Assembly: GCA_937920085.1 (NCBI GenBank)
Contig: CALETE010000046.1
Coordinates: forward strand, 1-7,947
DNA length: 7,947 nucleotides
Direction: 5' to 3'
From: an uncultured Alphaproteobacteria bacterium
GTDB taxonomy: Bacteria; Pseudomonadota; Alphaproteobacteria; Caulobacterales; Caulobacteraceae
Shown here: one piece after another, positions 1 to 5,985 of the stretch
How positions within the stretch are numbered: position 1 is the first letter of the stretch
Layout of the letters: the number at the start of each line of letters is the position of its first letter
Notes under the pieces: model-generated
Seen by the model: only the letters and a program-made list of their open reading frames with translations
Database searches by the model: none
What the model was told of the DNA's origin: nothing
Made by a program: the position numbers and the translations under genes

Positions 1-2
1 AA

Positions 3-1781
3 GGTCTCGATATCCGCGGCGCGGCCGAGCGGCTGACGGGCGGGAACTTCCCGGTTATGTCGGAAGCGCGCGTGGCTGAACTGCGCGCGCGCCAGGCTCT
101 GTTCGAAGCCGAACAGGCCGAGCGCCGCAAACACGCTGCCGAGCAGATGCGGCTGCGCTGGGCTGGCGCGGATCCCACCTATGCATCCCACCCCTATCTC
201 ACGGCCAAGGGGATCGGGCCCAATGGCACGCGGCTGGACCGCGAGCACATCCTGGTGCCGCTGTTCGATGCTGCTGGCGATCTTACGTCGCTGCAGTCGA
301 TCGATCCTGCCGGCCACAAACTGTTCGAAGCAGAACTCCCTGTTGCAGGCTCGGCCTTTGTCATGGGCACGCCGATCACCATGACCAAAGCTCCGGTGCT
401 GGTGTGCGAGGGGTTTGCCACCGGCGCTTCGCTCCACGAAGCGACCGGCCGGACTGTCGTGGTCACCTTCAATGCCGGTAACCTGTCCAAGGTCGCCGAG
501 CGGCTGGTGGCGGCATTCCCCCGTAACCGTTGGATCATCGCCGGCGATGATGATCGACACAAGGCGCCCAATATTGGCCGCGAGGCTGCCGAGAAGGCTG
601 CCCAGCTCCTGCGCTGCGACACGGTGTTTCCGCTGTTCCCGGAAGGTCACCTAGGCACCGACTTCAACGACATGGCCCAGCTCTCTGGCCACGATGCCGT
701 CGCAGCCCTATTTGCCGCGAGCGCTGGCCCGGATGTGTTCGAGACACTCAGCCTCGACGAACTCGTCAACATGCCCGCGCCCAGGTGGCGGATCGATGGG
801 CTCATCCCGGAGCATGGACTAGTTCTGCTTTACGGCCGGCCCGGCGAGCACAAGACTTTCATCGCCGTAGATGGGAGCCTTCGGGTTGCCTACGGCCTCG
901 ACTGGCATGGCCGCGCGGTCACCAAGACGGGCGTCCTCTACATTGCTGGTGAAGGCCGGTTCGGGATTGGCCAGCGCATCAAGGGCTGGCGCACGAAGCA
1001 TGGGCTGAGCGGTGTTGATGCGCCTTTCAAACTGCTCCCAGTCGCAGTTCACATGCTCGACCCTGCCAATGTCGAGAAGCTCAAGCGCACGATCGATCAG
1101 GTACGCGAGGAGGTGGATTTCGAGATCGGCGTCGTTGTCATCGACACGGTCTCGCGCGCCATCCCCGGGCAGGACGAGAACAGTCAGGAAGCGATGTCGC
1201 TGTTCGTCGATGCCTGCGCCGAGATCCAAAACCACTGCGGCGGTGTCGTCATTGGTATCCACCATTCCGGCAAGGACGCCGATCGTGGCATGCGCGGTTC
1301 AACCGTGCTGCTGGGCGGCTGCGATACGGCCATTCGCGTGGCCAAGGAGGAGGACCACACCGTCCTCTCGGTTGAGAAGCAGAAGGACGGTGAGGAGATC
1401 GAGGACGTCCATTTCACGATGGAGGTTGTCGATGTCACTAGTGGTCTCGGCAAGGAGCAGAGCACGCTCGTTCCGGTGATCGGTACCGGCGCAACTCCAG
1501 CCGCTGAGAAGCGCCTGAGCTGGCACCAGATCCGCGAGATCTTCAAGGCGATCGACGATGCGTGGCGCGAAGGCGCCCCATGGTCCGTCTTCCCGCATGC
1601 GCGCCGTAAGGGCCGGTTCGCGGTTGATCTCATCTCCGATCAATACGGCGTTACCAAACGCGAGGCTGAGACCTCAATCACCAAGTGGCAGCAGAATGGC
1701 TACCTCGTCACTGAGGCTGGAAAGTTCCACGGCAAGGCCTCTGGTCTTCGGGTCGTCAGGTACCTGGAGCCCGACCGATGA
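3..1781 (+). CDS. Toprim/RepA-like primase-helicase (5' partial)
   Basis: Phage replication protein combining a primase-type Toprim domain with a RepA-like hexameric helicase ATPase, expected to prime and unwind DNA at the phage origin. Numbering from ATG 57: HPYLTAKGI (45-53) is typical of P4-type primases; Toprim has E118 in VLVCEGFATG and the acidic run D164-D166; GTDFND follows at 200-205. The ATPase has a Walker A-like GRPGEHKT (260-267), Walker B VVVIDTV (D363), then DENS and IHHSGKDADRGMRGST (401-416), as in RepA/AAA_25 helicases. The C-terminal ~90 residues look like a winged helix. The Walker A is unusual: His replaces the Gly before Lys. The frame is open to the left edge, and the residues before M57 (GLDIRGAAERLTGGNF) resemble the end of a CHC2-type zinc domain, so the true start probably lies outside. 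ATG 57 is the alternative start. The stop overlaps the next ATG by 4 nt. Confidence 0.88.
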   Translation, partial: GLDIRGAAERLTGGNFPVMSEARVAELRARQALFEAEQAERRKHAAEQMRLRWAGADPTYASHPYLTAKGIGPNGTRLDREHILVPLFDAAGDLTSLQSIDPAGHKLFEAELPVAGSAFVMGTPITMTKAPVLVCEGFATGASLHEATGRTVVVTFNAGNLSKVAERLVAAFPRNRWIIAGDDDRHKAPNIGREAAEKAAQLLRCDTVFPLFPEGHLGTDFNDMAQLSGHDAVAALFAASAGPDVFETLSLDELVNMPAPRWRIDGLIPEHGLVLLYGRPGEHKTFIAVDGSLRVAYGLDWHGRAVTKTGVLYIAGEGRFGIGQRIKGWRTKHGLSGVDAPFKLLPVAVHMLDPANVEKLKRTIDQVREEVDFEIGVVVIDTVSRAIPGQDENSQEAMSLFVDACAEIQNHCGGVVIGIHHSGKDADRGMRGSTVLLGGCDTAIRVAKEEDHTVLSVEKQKDGEEIEDVHFTMEVVDVTSGLGKEQSTLVPVIGTGATPAAEKRLSWHQIREIFKAIDDAWREGAPWSVFPHARRKGRFAVDLISDQYGVTKREAETSITKWQQNGYLVTEAGKFHGKASGLRVVRYLEPDR

Positions 1782-1978
1782 GCGCAAAAATCAAGTTGTC
1801 GGAAGCCGTCGGAAGCAAGGTTTTCCGTTGTCGGAAGCCCTGTCGCAAGCCGTCGGAAGCACGGTCGGAAGCTGTCGGAACGCGCAGTCGCTTCCCCCCC
1901 ACACCCCCTAAGGGCTTCCGACTGCGCGTCAGGCGCGTCGTCAGCCTCAATTTTAGCAGAGAAAGGAGGGGCGCATGA
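1778..1978 (+). CDS. Possible small basic protein spanning the repeat cluster
   Basis: A 66-residue Arg/Lys-rich reading frame with no family I recognise. In its favour, its ATG overlaps the helicase stop as ATGA, a GGAG lies 8 nt upstream (1766-1769), and its own TGA overlaps the ATG of the following gene as ATGA, which is the pattern of a coupled operon. Against it, much of the frame is the translation of a DNA-level repeat whose 22-bp period is not a multiple of three, so the protein has no protein-level repeat and its composition is odd. It may be real, or a frame left open by a GC-rich control region. Confidence 0.3.
   Translation: MSAKIKLSEAVGSKVFRCRKPCRKPSEARSEAVGTRSRFPPTPPKGFRLRVRRVVSLNFSRERRGA
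1798..1885 (+). repeat. Iteron-like cluster of GTCGGAAGC motifs, 22-bp period
   Basis: Exact copies of GTCGGAAGC start at 1798, 1808, 1830, 1852 and 1864. Degenerate copies start at 1842 (GTCGCAAGC) and 1874 (GTCGGAACG). Start-to-start distances alternate 10 and 12 bp, giving four 22-bp units at 1798, 1820, 1842 and 1864; the first half of unit 2 (1820-1829) has decayed. One inverted copy, GCTTCCGAC, lies at 1914-1922 and one further direct copy at 59-67. Spacing near one helical turn puts all copies on about the same DNA face, as expected for cooperative binding of one protein. The position next to a primase-helicase gene suggests origin iterons or binding sites for that protein; phage P4 alpha protein binding to short repeats at ori and crr is the precedent. 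The function is inference. Confidence 0.7.
1880..1929. repeat. 11-bp perfect inverted repeat beside the iteron cluster
   Basis: ACGCGCAGTCG (1880-1890) is the exact reverse complement of CGACTGCGCGT (1919-1929). The 28-nt spacer is strongly pyrimidine-rich, with a C-run at 1894-1900 and CCCCC at 1904-1908. No T-run follows, so it is a poor intrinsic terminator. It could be a cruciform or hairpin in an origin, an operator, or an RNA structure before the next gene's strong ribosome site. Confidence 0.6.
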
Positions 1979-2517
1979 AAGGTGCGCCACCGACCCGTCA
2001 TGCTCAGATCAGCGACATGCAGGTCATCATCAAATGTGTCGACCAGCGCGGTCGTGAAATGGACCAGCGCTGGGGGATCGGGCGTTTGCCCATGCTGGTG
2101 CCGATCGAGTGGGCCGAACGCTTCCACGCACAGCACAAGCTGTTCAACGCTGCGGTGTGGGAGTTCGATCTTCCGCTCGTCCGCCAACATGGCGAGGCGA
2201 TGCTCAGGGCATACGACAAGCTTGATGAGCTGGCACGTGCAGCCAAGGGCGAACCCCTGCCGGTTGATCAGTGGGAGTTCGAGACCCCGGAGGGCCTCGT
2301 GATCCTCGTCCAGGATCTGCGTGATACCGGCCGGGCTCAGCGTCATGGACGCGAAGCGCAGGTCTGGGCCCTCGACGAAATCGCGAATGTTATTCGCTGC
2401 CACCCGATCCTGGCTGCCGCCAAGACCTCGTTTCCGGGCGCTCAGGTTGTGAGCGTTCGCCCCAGCAAAACCACCCTCCAGGAGCTCGACGACGAGCTCT
2501 TGGACATCCCGTTCTGA
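1975..2517 (+). CDS. Unrecognised phage protein with an SSB-like C-terminal tail
   Basis: A 180-residue protein with a strong Shine-Dalgarno site (AAAGGAGG at 1962-1969) just before ATG 1975. I recognise no named family. The phrase RWGIGRLPMLV (residues 32-42) recalls uncharacterised alphaproteobacterial phage proteins. The body looks mainly helical and I see no clear OB fold. The striking part is the end: the last 11 residues are acidic and finish ELDDELLDIPF, closely like the SSB C-terminal tip (E. coli SSB ends DDDIPF) that docks DNA replication and repair partners. The gene lies between the primase-helicase and a RuvC-like resolvase, so a role in phage replication or recombination, perhaps recruiting host SSB-binding proteins, is a reasonable inference. 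It may instead be a very divergent SSB, or the tail may be coincidental. Confidence 0.8.
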   Translation: MKGAPPTRHAQISDMQVIIKCVDQRGREMDQRWGIGRLPMLVPIEWAERFHAQHKLFNAAVWEFDLPLVRQHGEAMLRAYDKLDELARAAKGEPLPVDQWEFETPEGLVILVQDLRDTGRAQRHGREAQVWALDEIANVIRCHPILAAAKTSFPGAQVVSVRPSKTTLQELDDELLDIPF

Positions 2518-2555
2518 TGGAGGTGCCAGTGTTCTGAAACCCAACAACCCAAGAC

Positions 2556-2600
2556 CGGACGGCGGTGGCCCGTGCCTGCAAGCACAACCCCCGCCGTCCG
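2556..2600. repeat. Intergenic stem-loop between DIPF-tail gene and resolvase gene
   Basis: CGGACGGCGG (2556-2565) pairs perfectly with CCGCCGTCCG (2591-2600), and a smaller GTGC/GCAC stem (2572-2575 with 2582-2585) can form inside. No T-run follows, so intrinsic termination is unlikely. It sits 30 nt before the resolvase start and may set mRNA stability or expression level within the operon. It fills most of the 113-nt gap between the two genes. Confidence 0.5.
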
Positions 2601-2630
2601 CACCAGACAAACCCCAATTGGAGAATCATC

Positions 2631-3167
2631 ATGGATGTTTCGACTTTGCCTGCGCGGGTGCGCAGCGCAACCCTGGCAGCGAGACGCGTGACTGTAATGC
2701 GCGGCTCTATGCTGGCTCTCGACCTCGGTACCAGCACCGGCTGGGCGCTGAGAACCTCTGACGACTACATGTCCAGTGGTACCGTTCTGCTGAAGCACAG
2801 CCGCTACGATGGCGGCGGGATGCGTTTCCTGCGTTTCCGGCGTTGGCTGGAAGATCTCGATCAGGACGCTGGACCGATCGAGGCGATCTACTTCGAGGAG
2901 GTCCGCCGCCACGTCGGGACCGATGCCGCGCACATTTACGGCGGTCTGCTCGCTGTTCTCTCTGCCTGGTGCGAAGAGCACCTCGTCGCCTACCAGGGCG
3001 TGCCGGTTGGTACGATCAAGCGCTTCGCCACTGGCAAGGGCAATGCCGACAAGGCGGCCGTCATCGATGCGATGCGAGCCCGCGGCTTAGCGCCCCGTGA
3101 TGACAATGAGGCTGATGCCCTCGCCCTCCTGTTCTGGGCCATTGAGACCCGGGGAGGTGTGCGATGA
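2631..3167 (+). CDS. RuvC-like Holliday junction resolvase (phage type)
   Basis: Predicted structure-specific endonuclease of the RNase H-like RuvC fold that would cut four-way or branched DNA left by replication and recombination before packaging. It has 178 residues from ATG 2631, chosen because GGAG (2620-2623) lies 7 nt upstream; a longer frame from GTG 2565 would begin inside a stem-loop, and ATG 2697 is a shorter alternative. Likely acidic catalytic residues: D31 in LALDLGTSTGWAL (matching the first RuvC Asp), E89/E90 in IYFEE, and D158 with D162 in DDNEADALALL near the C terminus, the usual order D-E-D-D. GVPVGTIKRFATGKGNADK (123-141) is typical of phage RuvC-like proteins. The stop overlaps the next ATG as ATGA. 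Confidence 0.85.
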   Translation: MDVSTLPARVRSATLAARRVTVMRGSMLALDLGTSTGWALRTSDDYMSSGTVLLKHSRYDGGGMRFLRFRRWLEDLDQDAGPIEAIYFEEVRRHVGTDAAHIYGGLLAVLSAWCEEHLVAYQGVPVGTIKRFATGKGNADKAAVIDAMRARGLAPRDDNEADALALLFWAIETRGGVR

Positions 3168-3418
3168 CCAGTTGGTCCATTCTCGGTCACACCGCCAAGG
3201 TGCTCGAGGAGCGCCGTGACGACTACGGTGATCCAGCCGAGCAGTTTCGGGCCATTGCAGATCGCTGGTCGATCACGCTCGGAACACCAGTCACGCCGGT
3301 TCAGGTTGCGCTGTGCATGATCGAACTGAAGCTGGCACGGTTGGCTTACGACCCTGGCCATGTCGACAGCCTGGTCGACGTCATCGGCTACGCAGCTCTC
3401 ATGCGGGAGCTGCGCTGA
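3164..3418 (+). CDS. DUF6378-like small phage protein
   Basis: An 84-residue protein with strong Shine-Dalgarno GGGGAGGT (3151-3158) 5 nt before the ATG, which overlaps the resolvase stop by 4 nt. The pattern YGDPAEQFRAIADRW (21-35), then MIELKLARL (52-60), then DSLVDVIGYAAL (68-79) matches my memory of DUF6378, a short helical family common in tailed phages. Conserved acidic and Lys/Arg positions suggest a MazG-like all-alpha nucleotide-binding fold, but that is inference and no activity can be stated. It is coupled on both sides: its TGA shares its A with the ATG of the next gene. Confidence 0.75.
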   Translation: MTSWSILGHTAKVLEERRDDYGDPAEQFRAIADRWSITLGTPVTPVQVALCMIELKLARLAYDPGHVDSLVDVIGYAALMRELR

Positions 3419-3624
3419 TGGCTGCCATCTCCCCGATCTACAGTCATGCCCGGCAGCGCGATGCCTTCGAGCTCGCACGGGATGGGTGGCGGCAGCGCGG
3501 GATCCTTGCGGTCTCGCCTTCCGACAGGCGCCTCAGCATCAGCGAGCGGGAGTTCATCCGCGAGCTGGGTGAACGTCTCTACGGAAATGAGGGCAGGGGA
3601 GGCGCCCATGGCACGCGGTCGTAA
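3418..3624 (+). CDS. Small hypothetical phage protein
   Basis: A 68-residue protein starting at ATG 3418, which overlaps the preceding stop by one base (TGATG) with GGGAG at 3404-3408 upstream. The frame is open further upstream to 3313, but that part lies inside the previous gene and lacks a ribosome site, so the short form is preferred. The sequence is charged and helical; AFELARDGWRQRGIL (16-30) and ISEREFIRELGERLYG (41-56) look like genuine protein, but I know no family. The end overlaps the next gene by 17 nt, keeping it in the same coupled operon. Confidence 0.65.
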   Translation: MAAISPIYSHARQRDAFELARDGWRQRGILAVSPSDRRLSISEREFIRELGERLYGNEGRGGAHGTRS

Positions 3625-4189
3625 GCGCAAGGCCGGCAAGCGCCACCCCTCCGGAAAGCTCGTGCAGCCGCGTCTCGAAGAGACCCAGCGCGAGGTGATG
3701 TCGACAGTTCTCGAGGCGCGGCAGCGTCACTTCGGGGTTAGTGAGCGACAGGCAAAGGACGAGCGGCTGGGCACCTCACTCGGTCGGCTGGCCTTTGTCG
3801 GTGCCATCATGCCCACCCAATATGCGGCTGGTGAGCTCTACGGCGAGACCATGGCGCGGCACCGGGCGGTGGTCGGCTTGCCTATGGCCCAGCCGCGTTC
3901 GGTCGCCGGTCATCTTGTCAACGAGGGGATCTTCGGCGGGGGTGAACCTGTCCATGATCCCGAGCTCATCGACCGGATCCGGAAGGAGGCTACTGCCGCG
4001 ATGATGGTGTTGCGCGATGCTGACCGGGATATGCCGGCTGGCACGAGGCGCGGCCCCAGCCTGCTGGTGAATTCGCTCGTCTGCTACGATGTCGATGCTG
4101 CGCTCTGGTCGCCAGCGGACTTGAAATGGCTGGGGCATGGTCTTGATGCGCTGGCTAAACTTTATCGCATCCGCATCGACAGTTCTTGA
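3608..4189 (+). CDS. Unrecognised phage protein with basic N terminus
   Basis: A 193-residue protein. The start at ATG 3608 is set by AGGGGAGG (3595-3602) five nt upstream; ATG 3587 and a frame reaching back to 3446 are open but would overlap the preceding gene more and give a low-complexity Ser/Gly-rich leader. The first ~15 residues (MARGRKRKAGKRHPSGK) are strongly basic, consistent with nucleic-acid contact. The middle (RQAKDERLGTSLGRLAFVG, 48-66, and QYAAGELYGETMARHRAV, 71-88) and the end (LKWLGHGLDALAKLYRI, 172-188) are helical. I associate this layout with uncharacterised proteins near packaging genes of alphaproteobacterial phages, but can assign no function. It is the last gene of the left operon. 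Confidence 0.75.
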   Translation: MARGRKRKAGKRHPSGKLVQPRLEETQREVMSTVLEARQRHFGVSERQAKDERLGTSLGRLAFVGAIMPTQYAAGELYGETMARHRAVVGLPMAQPRSVAGHLVNEGIFGGGEPVHDPELIDRIRKEATAAMMVLRDADRDMPAGTRRGPSLLVNSLVCYDVDAALWSPADLKWLGHGLDALAKLYRIRIDSS

Positions 4190-4256
4190 CGTAGTGCGCC
4201 GTGATGCAGCGCAATCAATCTAGACATAACGTTTTGATTCAAAAGGAAATAAATAT

Positions 4257-4285
4257 TTGACCAGCTGTAGTTTACAGCCTAGGAG
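4257..4285 (+). promoter_or_regulatory. Promoter-like element with palindromic spacer in AT-rich pocket
   Basis: The stretch 4216-4310 is markedly AT-rich against its surroundings and contains no gene. TTGACC (4257-4262) is a good -35, and a weak -10 (TAGGAG, 4280-4285) follows after 17 bp. The spacer holds the palindrome GCTGTA-GTT-TACAGC (4264-4278), placed like an operator. A transcript from here would meet the stem-loop at 4314-4340 almost at once, so the target gene is unclear; the HNH gene 290 nt downstream is the only + strand candidate. Tentative. Confidence 0.25.
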
Positions 4286-4313
4286 TATTTCCGAAATTGA
4301 GAATTCAGAACTG

Positions 4314-4350
4314 CGCCCGGAGCTCATCAGCTTCCGGGCGTTGTTCATTT
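4314..4350 (+). terminator. Rho-independent terminator-like stem-loop
   Basis: CGCCCGGA-GC (4314-4323) pairs with GCTTCCGGGCG (4330-4340), leaving one bulged base and a six-base loop, followed by the T-rich TTGTTCATTT (4341-4350). It lies 124 nt after the last gene of the left operon and directly abuts the end of the convergent small gene on the - strand, so it may serve both, with the better T-run on the + side. Confidence 0.6.
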
Positions 4351-4564
4351 AGGCGATCCACCGCCGATTGTAGATCTGGAACGTCTCTGGATCGATTGAG
4401 GCTGCGCACTGGTGTCCAGCCCGGCATTCGGAGACTGCGTTGATCAGACCGCTTGTGGGATCGGTGCGTTGCTCGATGATGTTCGAGGGCTGGCCGCAGA
4501 TCGATCCATCTTCGTCGATCTGTTTCGTGCAAGCTTCGTTAGTAATGTATCGACGTTCAGACAT
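4349..4564 (-). CDS. Small hypothetical protein with four cysteines
   Basis: A 71-residue frame starting MSERRYITNE. Four cysteines (C12, C23, C47, C53) and H51 in ECRAGHQC could bind zinc, but the spacing matches no finger I know. Composition is natural and the frame ends right at a stem-loop that could terminate it. Weak points are the lack of a clear Shine-Dalgarno and the start only 17 nt from the divergent HNH start, leaving no room for separate promoters outside coding sequence. The frame stays open upstream to 4774, but that part is the shadow of the HNH gene. No function can be given. Confidence 0.5.
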   Translation of the reverse strand: MSERRYITNEACTKQIDEDGSICGQPSNIIEQRTDPTSGLINAVSECRAGHQCAASIDPETFQIYNRRWIA

Positions 4565-4581
4565 AACGGTGGCGCAGTAGC

Positions 4582-4866
4582 ATGGCGCGCTTGCGAGGGC
4601 GAGCGGCCGTTGCCCAACGGCTCCGCCGCCTTCGCACCGAACCTCTATGCCGGGATTGTGCCCGCGCCGGGATAGTCCGAGAGGCGACCGTACCTGACCA
4701 CATCGTGCCGCTCGCCCATGGCGGATCGGACGAGGACAGCAACATCCGCTGCCTCTGCGCCGAGTGCCATGCAAAGCGGACTGCGCAGCAGTTTGGCCAG
4801 CACAGGACAGCCCGCATTGGCCCCGACGGGTGGCCGATCAGTTCAGCAGCGACTGGACCCAGTTAA
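4582..4866 (+). CDS. HNH endonuclease
   Basis: A 94-residue HNH nuclease of the type found beside phage terminase genes, where such enzymes can assist DNA cleavage during packaging; others are free-standing homing-type nucleases. The N terminus is basic (MARLRGRAAVAQRLRRLR). Zinc ligands are C23-x2-C26 and C59-x2-C62, and the HNH core is D39-H40 in VPDHIVPLAHGG, N54 and H63. Length is normal for the family. The ATG has only a weak GGTGG (4568-4572), and an in-frame stop at 4564-4566 excludes longer forms. The last nine codons overlap the convergent hydrolase gene by 29 nt, and the tail after GWPI looks random, as if the original end had been replaced at a junction. Confidence 0.82.
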   Translation: MARLRGRAAVAQRLRRLRTEPLCRDCARAGIVREATVPDHIVPLAHGGSDEDSNIRCLCAECHAKRTAQQFGQHRTARIGPDGWPISSAATGPS

Positions 4867-5710
4867 TAATCGACGCCTGCAGGGCAATGCGTTTGTCCGA
4901 CCAGCTGTGGTCAGTCGCAACGTGCAGAGTCTGCAGTTTCGTGCTGCCGTTGGCACGGATGGCTTTGGCCAGTTCGTCGGTTTGCGGGGCGAGCCCGTCA
5001 TCTGAGCTCAGGATCAGTACCGGCTTGCCAGCCAGTCCCTTGGCCTGATGCAGGAAGTCGAAGGTGTCATGGTTGGCGATCGCTTCGTCGGCCATGATTT
5101 CCGGGGTTACCCCAGCCAGCGCCTCCATGTTGTCGGTCATGAGTTTGATCGCTTCGGCGCGGCCTTGAGCACCTTCGCGGCCCATATTGGCCGCGGAGAT
5201 CATGCCGACGCCGAGTAGGCCATTGTCCTGGCCGCCGACGGTCGCGGCCACCCAGCCGCCCATGGAGTGACCGACGATGGCAATATGCTTGGTGTCGATG
5301 CCGTACTTGGCAGCGTTCTGCGGATCACGCAGGAAAGCCAGAACGGCCTCGGCGTCCTCAGGATTCTGGGCGAACCGATAATTGCCCGGGCTGCCCCAAG
5401 AACCACGGTAGTTGAACGTGATGGCATTCCAGCCGGCCCGACGTACAGCTTGCGCCAAGTCGAGGTTCTTCTCGTTGCCGGGAAGGCCATGACAGATGAT
5501 CACCGTGGGATGCACGCCGGGACCTGCCGACAGATAGGCAACGCCATTGATGGCGACAGTCCCGCTCGGGATATGGAGCACTTCCATCCGTGCTGGGTGG
5601 GCTGGGTCGGCCACAGGATCCGTGTAGATCGCGCTCGGCAGGTTTGCGGGCTGCGCCAGGGCAGTGGTTGATGCCAACAAAGCGAGTGTGGCCAATGAAG
5701 CGTGGCGCAT
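4838..5710 (-). CDS. Exported alpha/beta hydrolase
   Basis: A 290-residue serine hydrolase of the alpha/beta fold, in the broad dienelactone hydrolase / prolyl oligopeptidase-like group; the substrate cannot be told. A signal peptide is clear: MRHASLATLALLASTTALA with a likely signal peptidase I site after A19, so it should act in the periplasm or outside. The catalytic triad is visible: nucleophile S149 in GHSMGGW, acid D237 or D238 in LSSDDGLAP, and H268 in TDHSW. HG at 74-75 (ICHGLPGNE) forms the usual oxyanion-hole strand. Start ATG 5710 has GGGGGA about 9 nt upstream. It reads against the phage genes and has no obvious phage role, suggesting cargo or host DNA. No terminator is visible at its 3' end, which runs into the HNH gene. 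Confidence 0.85.
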   Translation of the reverse strand: MRHASLATLALLASTTALAQPANLPSAIYTDPVADPAHPARMEVLHIPSGTVAINGVAYLSAGPGVHPTVIICHGLPGNEKNLDLAQAVRRAGWNAITFNYRGSWGSPGNYRFAQNPEDAEAVLAFLRDPQNAAKYGIDTKHIAIVGHSMGGWVAATVGGQDNGLLGVGMISAANMGREGAQGRAEAIKLMTDNMEALAGVTPEIMADEAIANHDTFDFLHQAKGLAGKPVLILSSDDGLAPQTDELAKAIRANGSTKLQTLHVATDHSWSDKRIALQASIINWVQSLLN

Positions 5711-5738
5711 GGTGAATTCCCCCGAGTGACCTTGTTCT

Positions 5739-5769
5739 GATCTGCGAGCTTATCGAAGTAGCGCAGATC
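5739..5769. repeat. 8-bp inverted repeat in the hydrolase upstream region
   Basis: GATCTGCG (5739-5746) and CGCAGATC (5762-5769) are perfect inverted copies with a 15-nt spacer, 28 to 59 nt upstream of the hydrolase start. On the - strand a weak promoter-like pair (TTGCCG then TAAGCT) overlaps it, so it could be an operator or a leader hairpin. The rest of 5770-5910 is purine-rich, GC-rich DNA with no gene that I can see. Confidence 0.4.
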
Positions 5770-5917
5770 GGCAAGCCCACCTCCGCGGCACCTCCATGGG
5801 AAGGCCAAGGGGAGGGGGAGGGGTGAAAGTCTGGGGCTTTGGCGGGGGAAACCGCGCTTGGTCCAAAATTCACGCAACCGCGAGTTAGCGACCGGGGGTC
5901 AAAAGTCCTTGGCATGG

Positions 5918-5966
5918 TTGATCAAGGTCAATGGCGCCGGCCGACCTTTGGGGTATAAGGATTGCA
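5918..5966 (+). promoter_or_regulatory. FNR/FixK-type box and class II promoter for the DksA-like gene
   Basis: TTGATCAAGGTCAA (5918-5931) fits the FNR/FixK consensus TTGAY-N4-RTCAA perfectly. A -10 hexamer TATAAG lies at 5954-5959, placing the start of transcription near A5966. The box centre (5924.5) is then at -41.5, the standard position for activation by FNR/CRP-family proteins at class II promoters. No good -35 hexamer is present, as expected when the activator replaces it. The next gene begins 20 nt after the predicted start, so oxygen- or nitric oxide-linked control of that gene is likely. Confidence 0.7.
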
Positions 5967-5985
5967 CTCTAGAAGGAGTGCGTCG

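Noticed and set aside
819..1265. Open frame on the - strand inside the helicase gene (148 codons)
   Set aside because: It is a shadow of the Walker A/B region of the helicase, common in GC-rich DNA, with no ribosome site or domain.
1798..1885. CRISPR array
   Set aside because: Repeat units are only 9 bp with 1-3 bp gaps (22-bp period). There are no spacers of normal length and no cas gene.
2482..2499. GAGCTCG-ACGA-CGAGCTC hairpin as a terminator
   Set aside because: It lies within codons for the acidic tail, has no T-run after it, and follows naturally from Glu-Leu-Asp-Asp-Glu-Leu codons.
2517..2537. Six-codon leader peptide (MEVPVF) before the intergenic stem-loop
   Set aside because: It overlaps the previous stop as TGATG, but it is too short to tell from chance, and no regulatory codons or terminator follow.
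1756..2610. Long open frame on the - strand opposite the DIPF-tail gene (284 codons)
   Set aside because: It is a shadow of the + strand gene, which has a strong ribosome site and natural operon spacing. The - strand product is low in sense and has no domain.
2565..2630. Longer N terminus for the RuvC-like protein from GTG 2565
   Set aside because: This start lies inside a stem-loop with no ribosome site, while ATG 2631 has GGAG at correct spacing.
3446..3607. Longer N terminus for the protein at 3608-4189
   Set aside because: The extra residues are Ser/Gly low-complexity read from the neighbouring gene in another frame. The strong Shine-Dalgarno points to ATG 3608.
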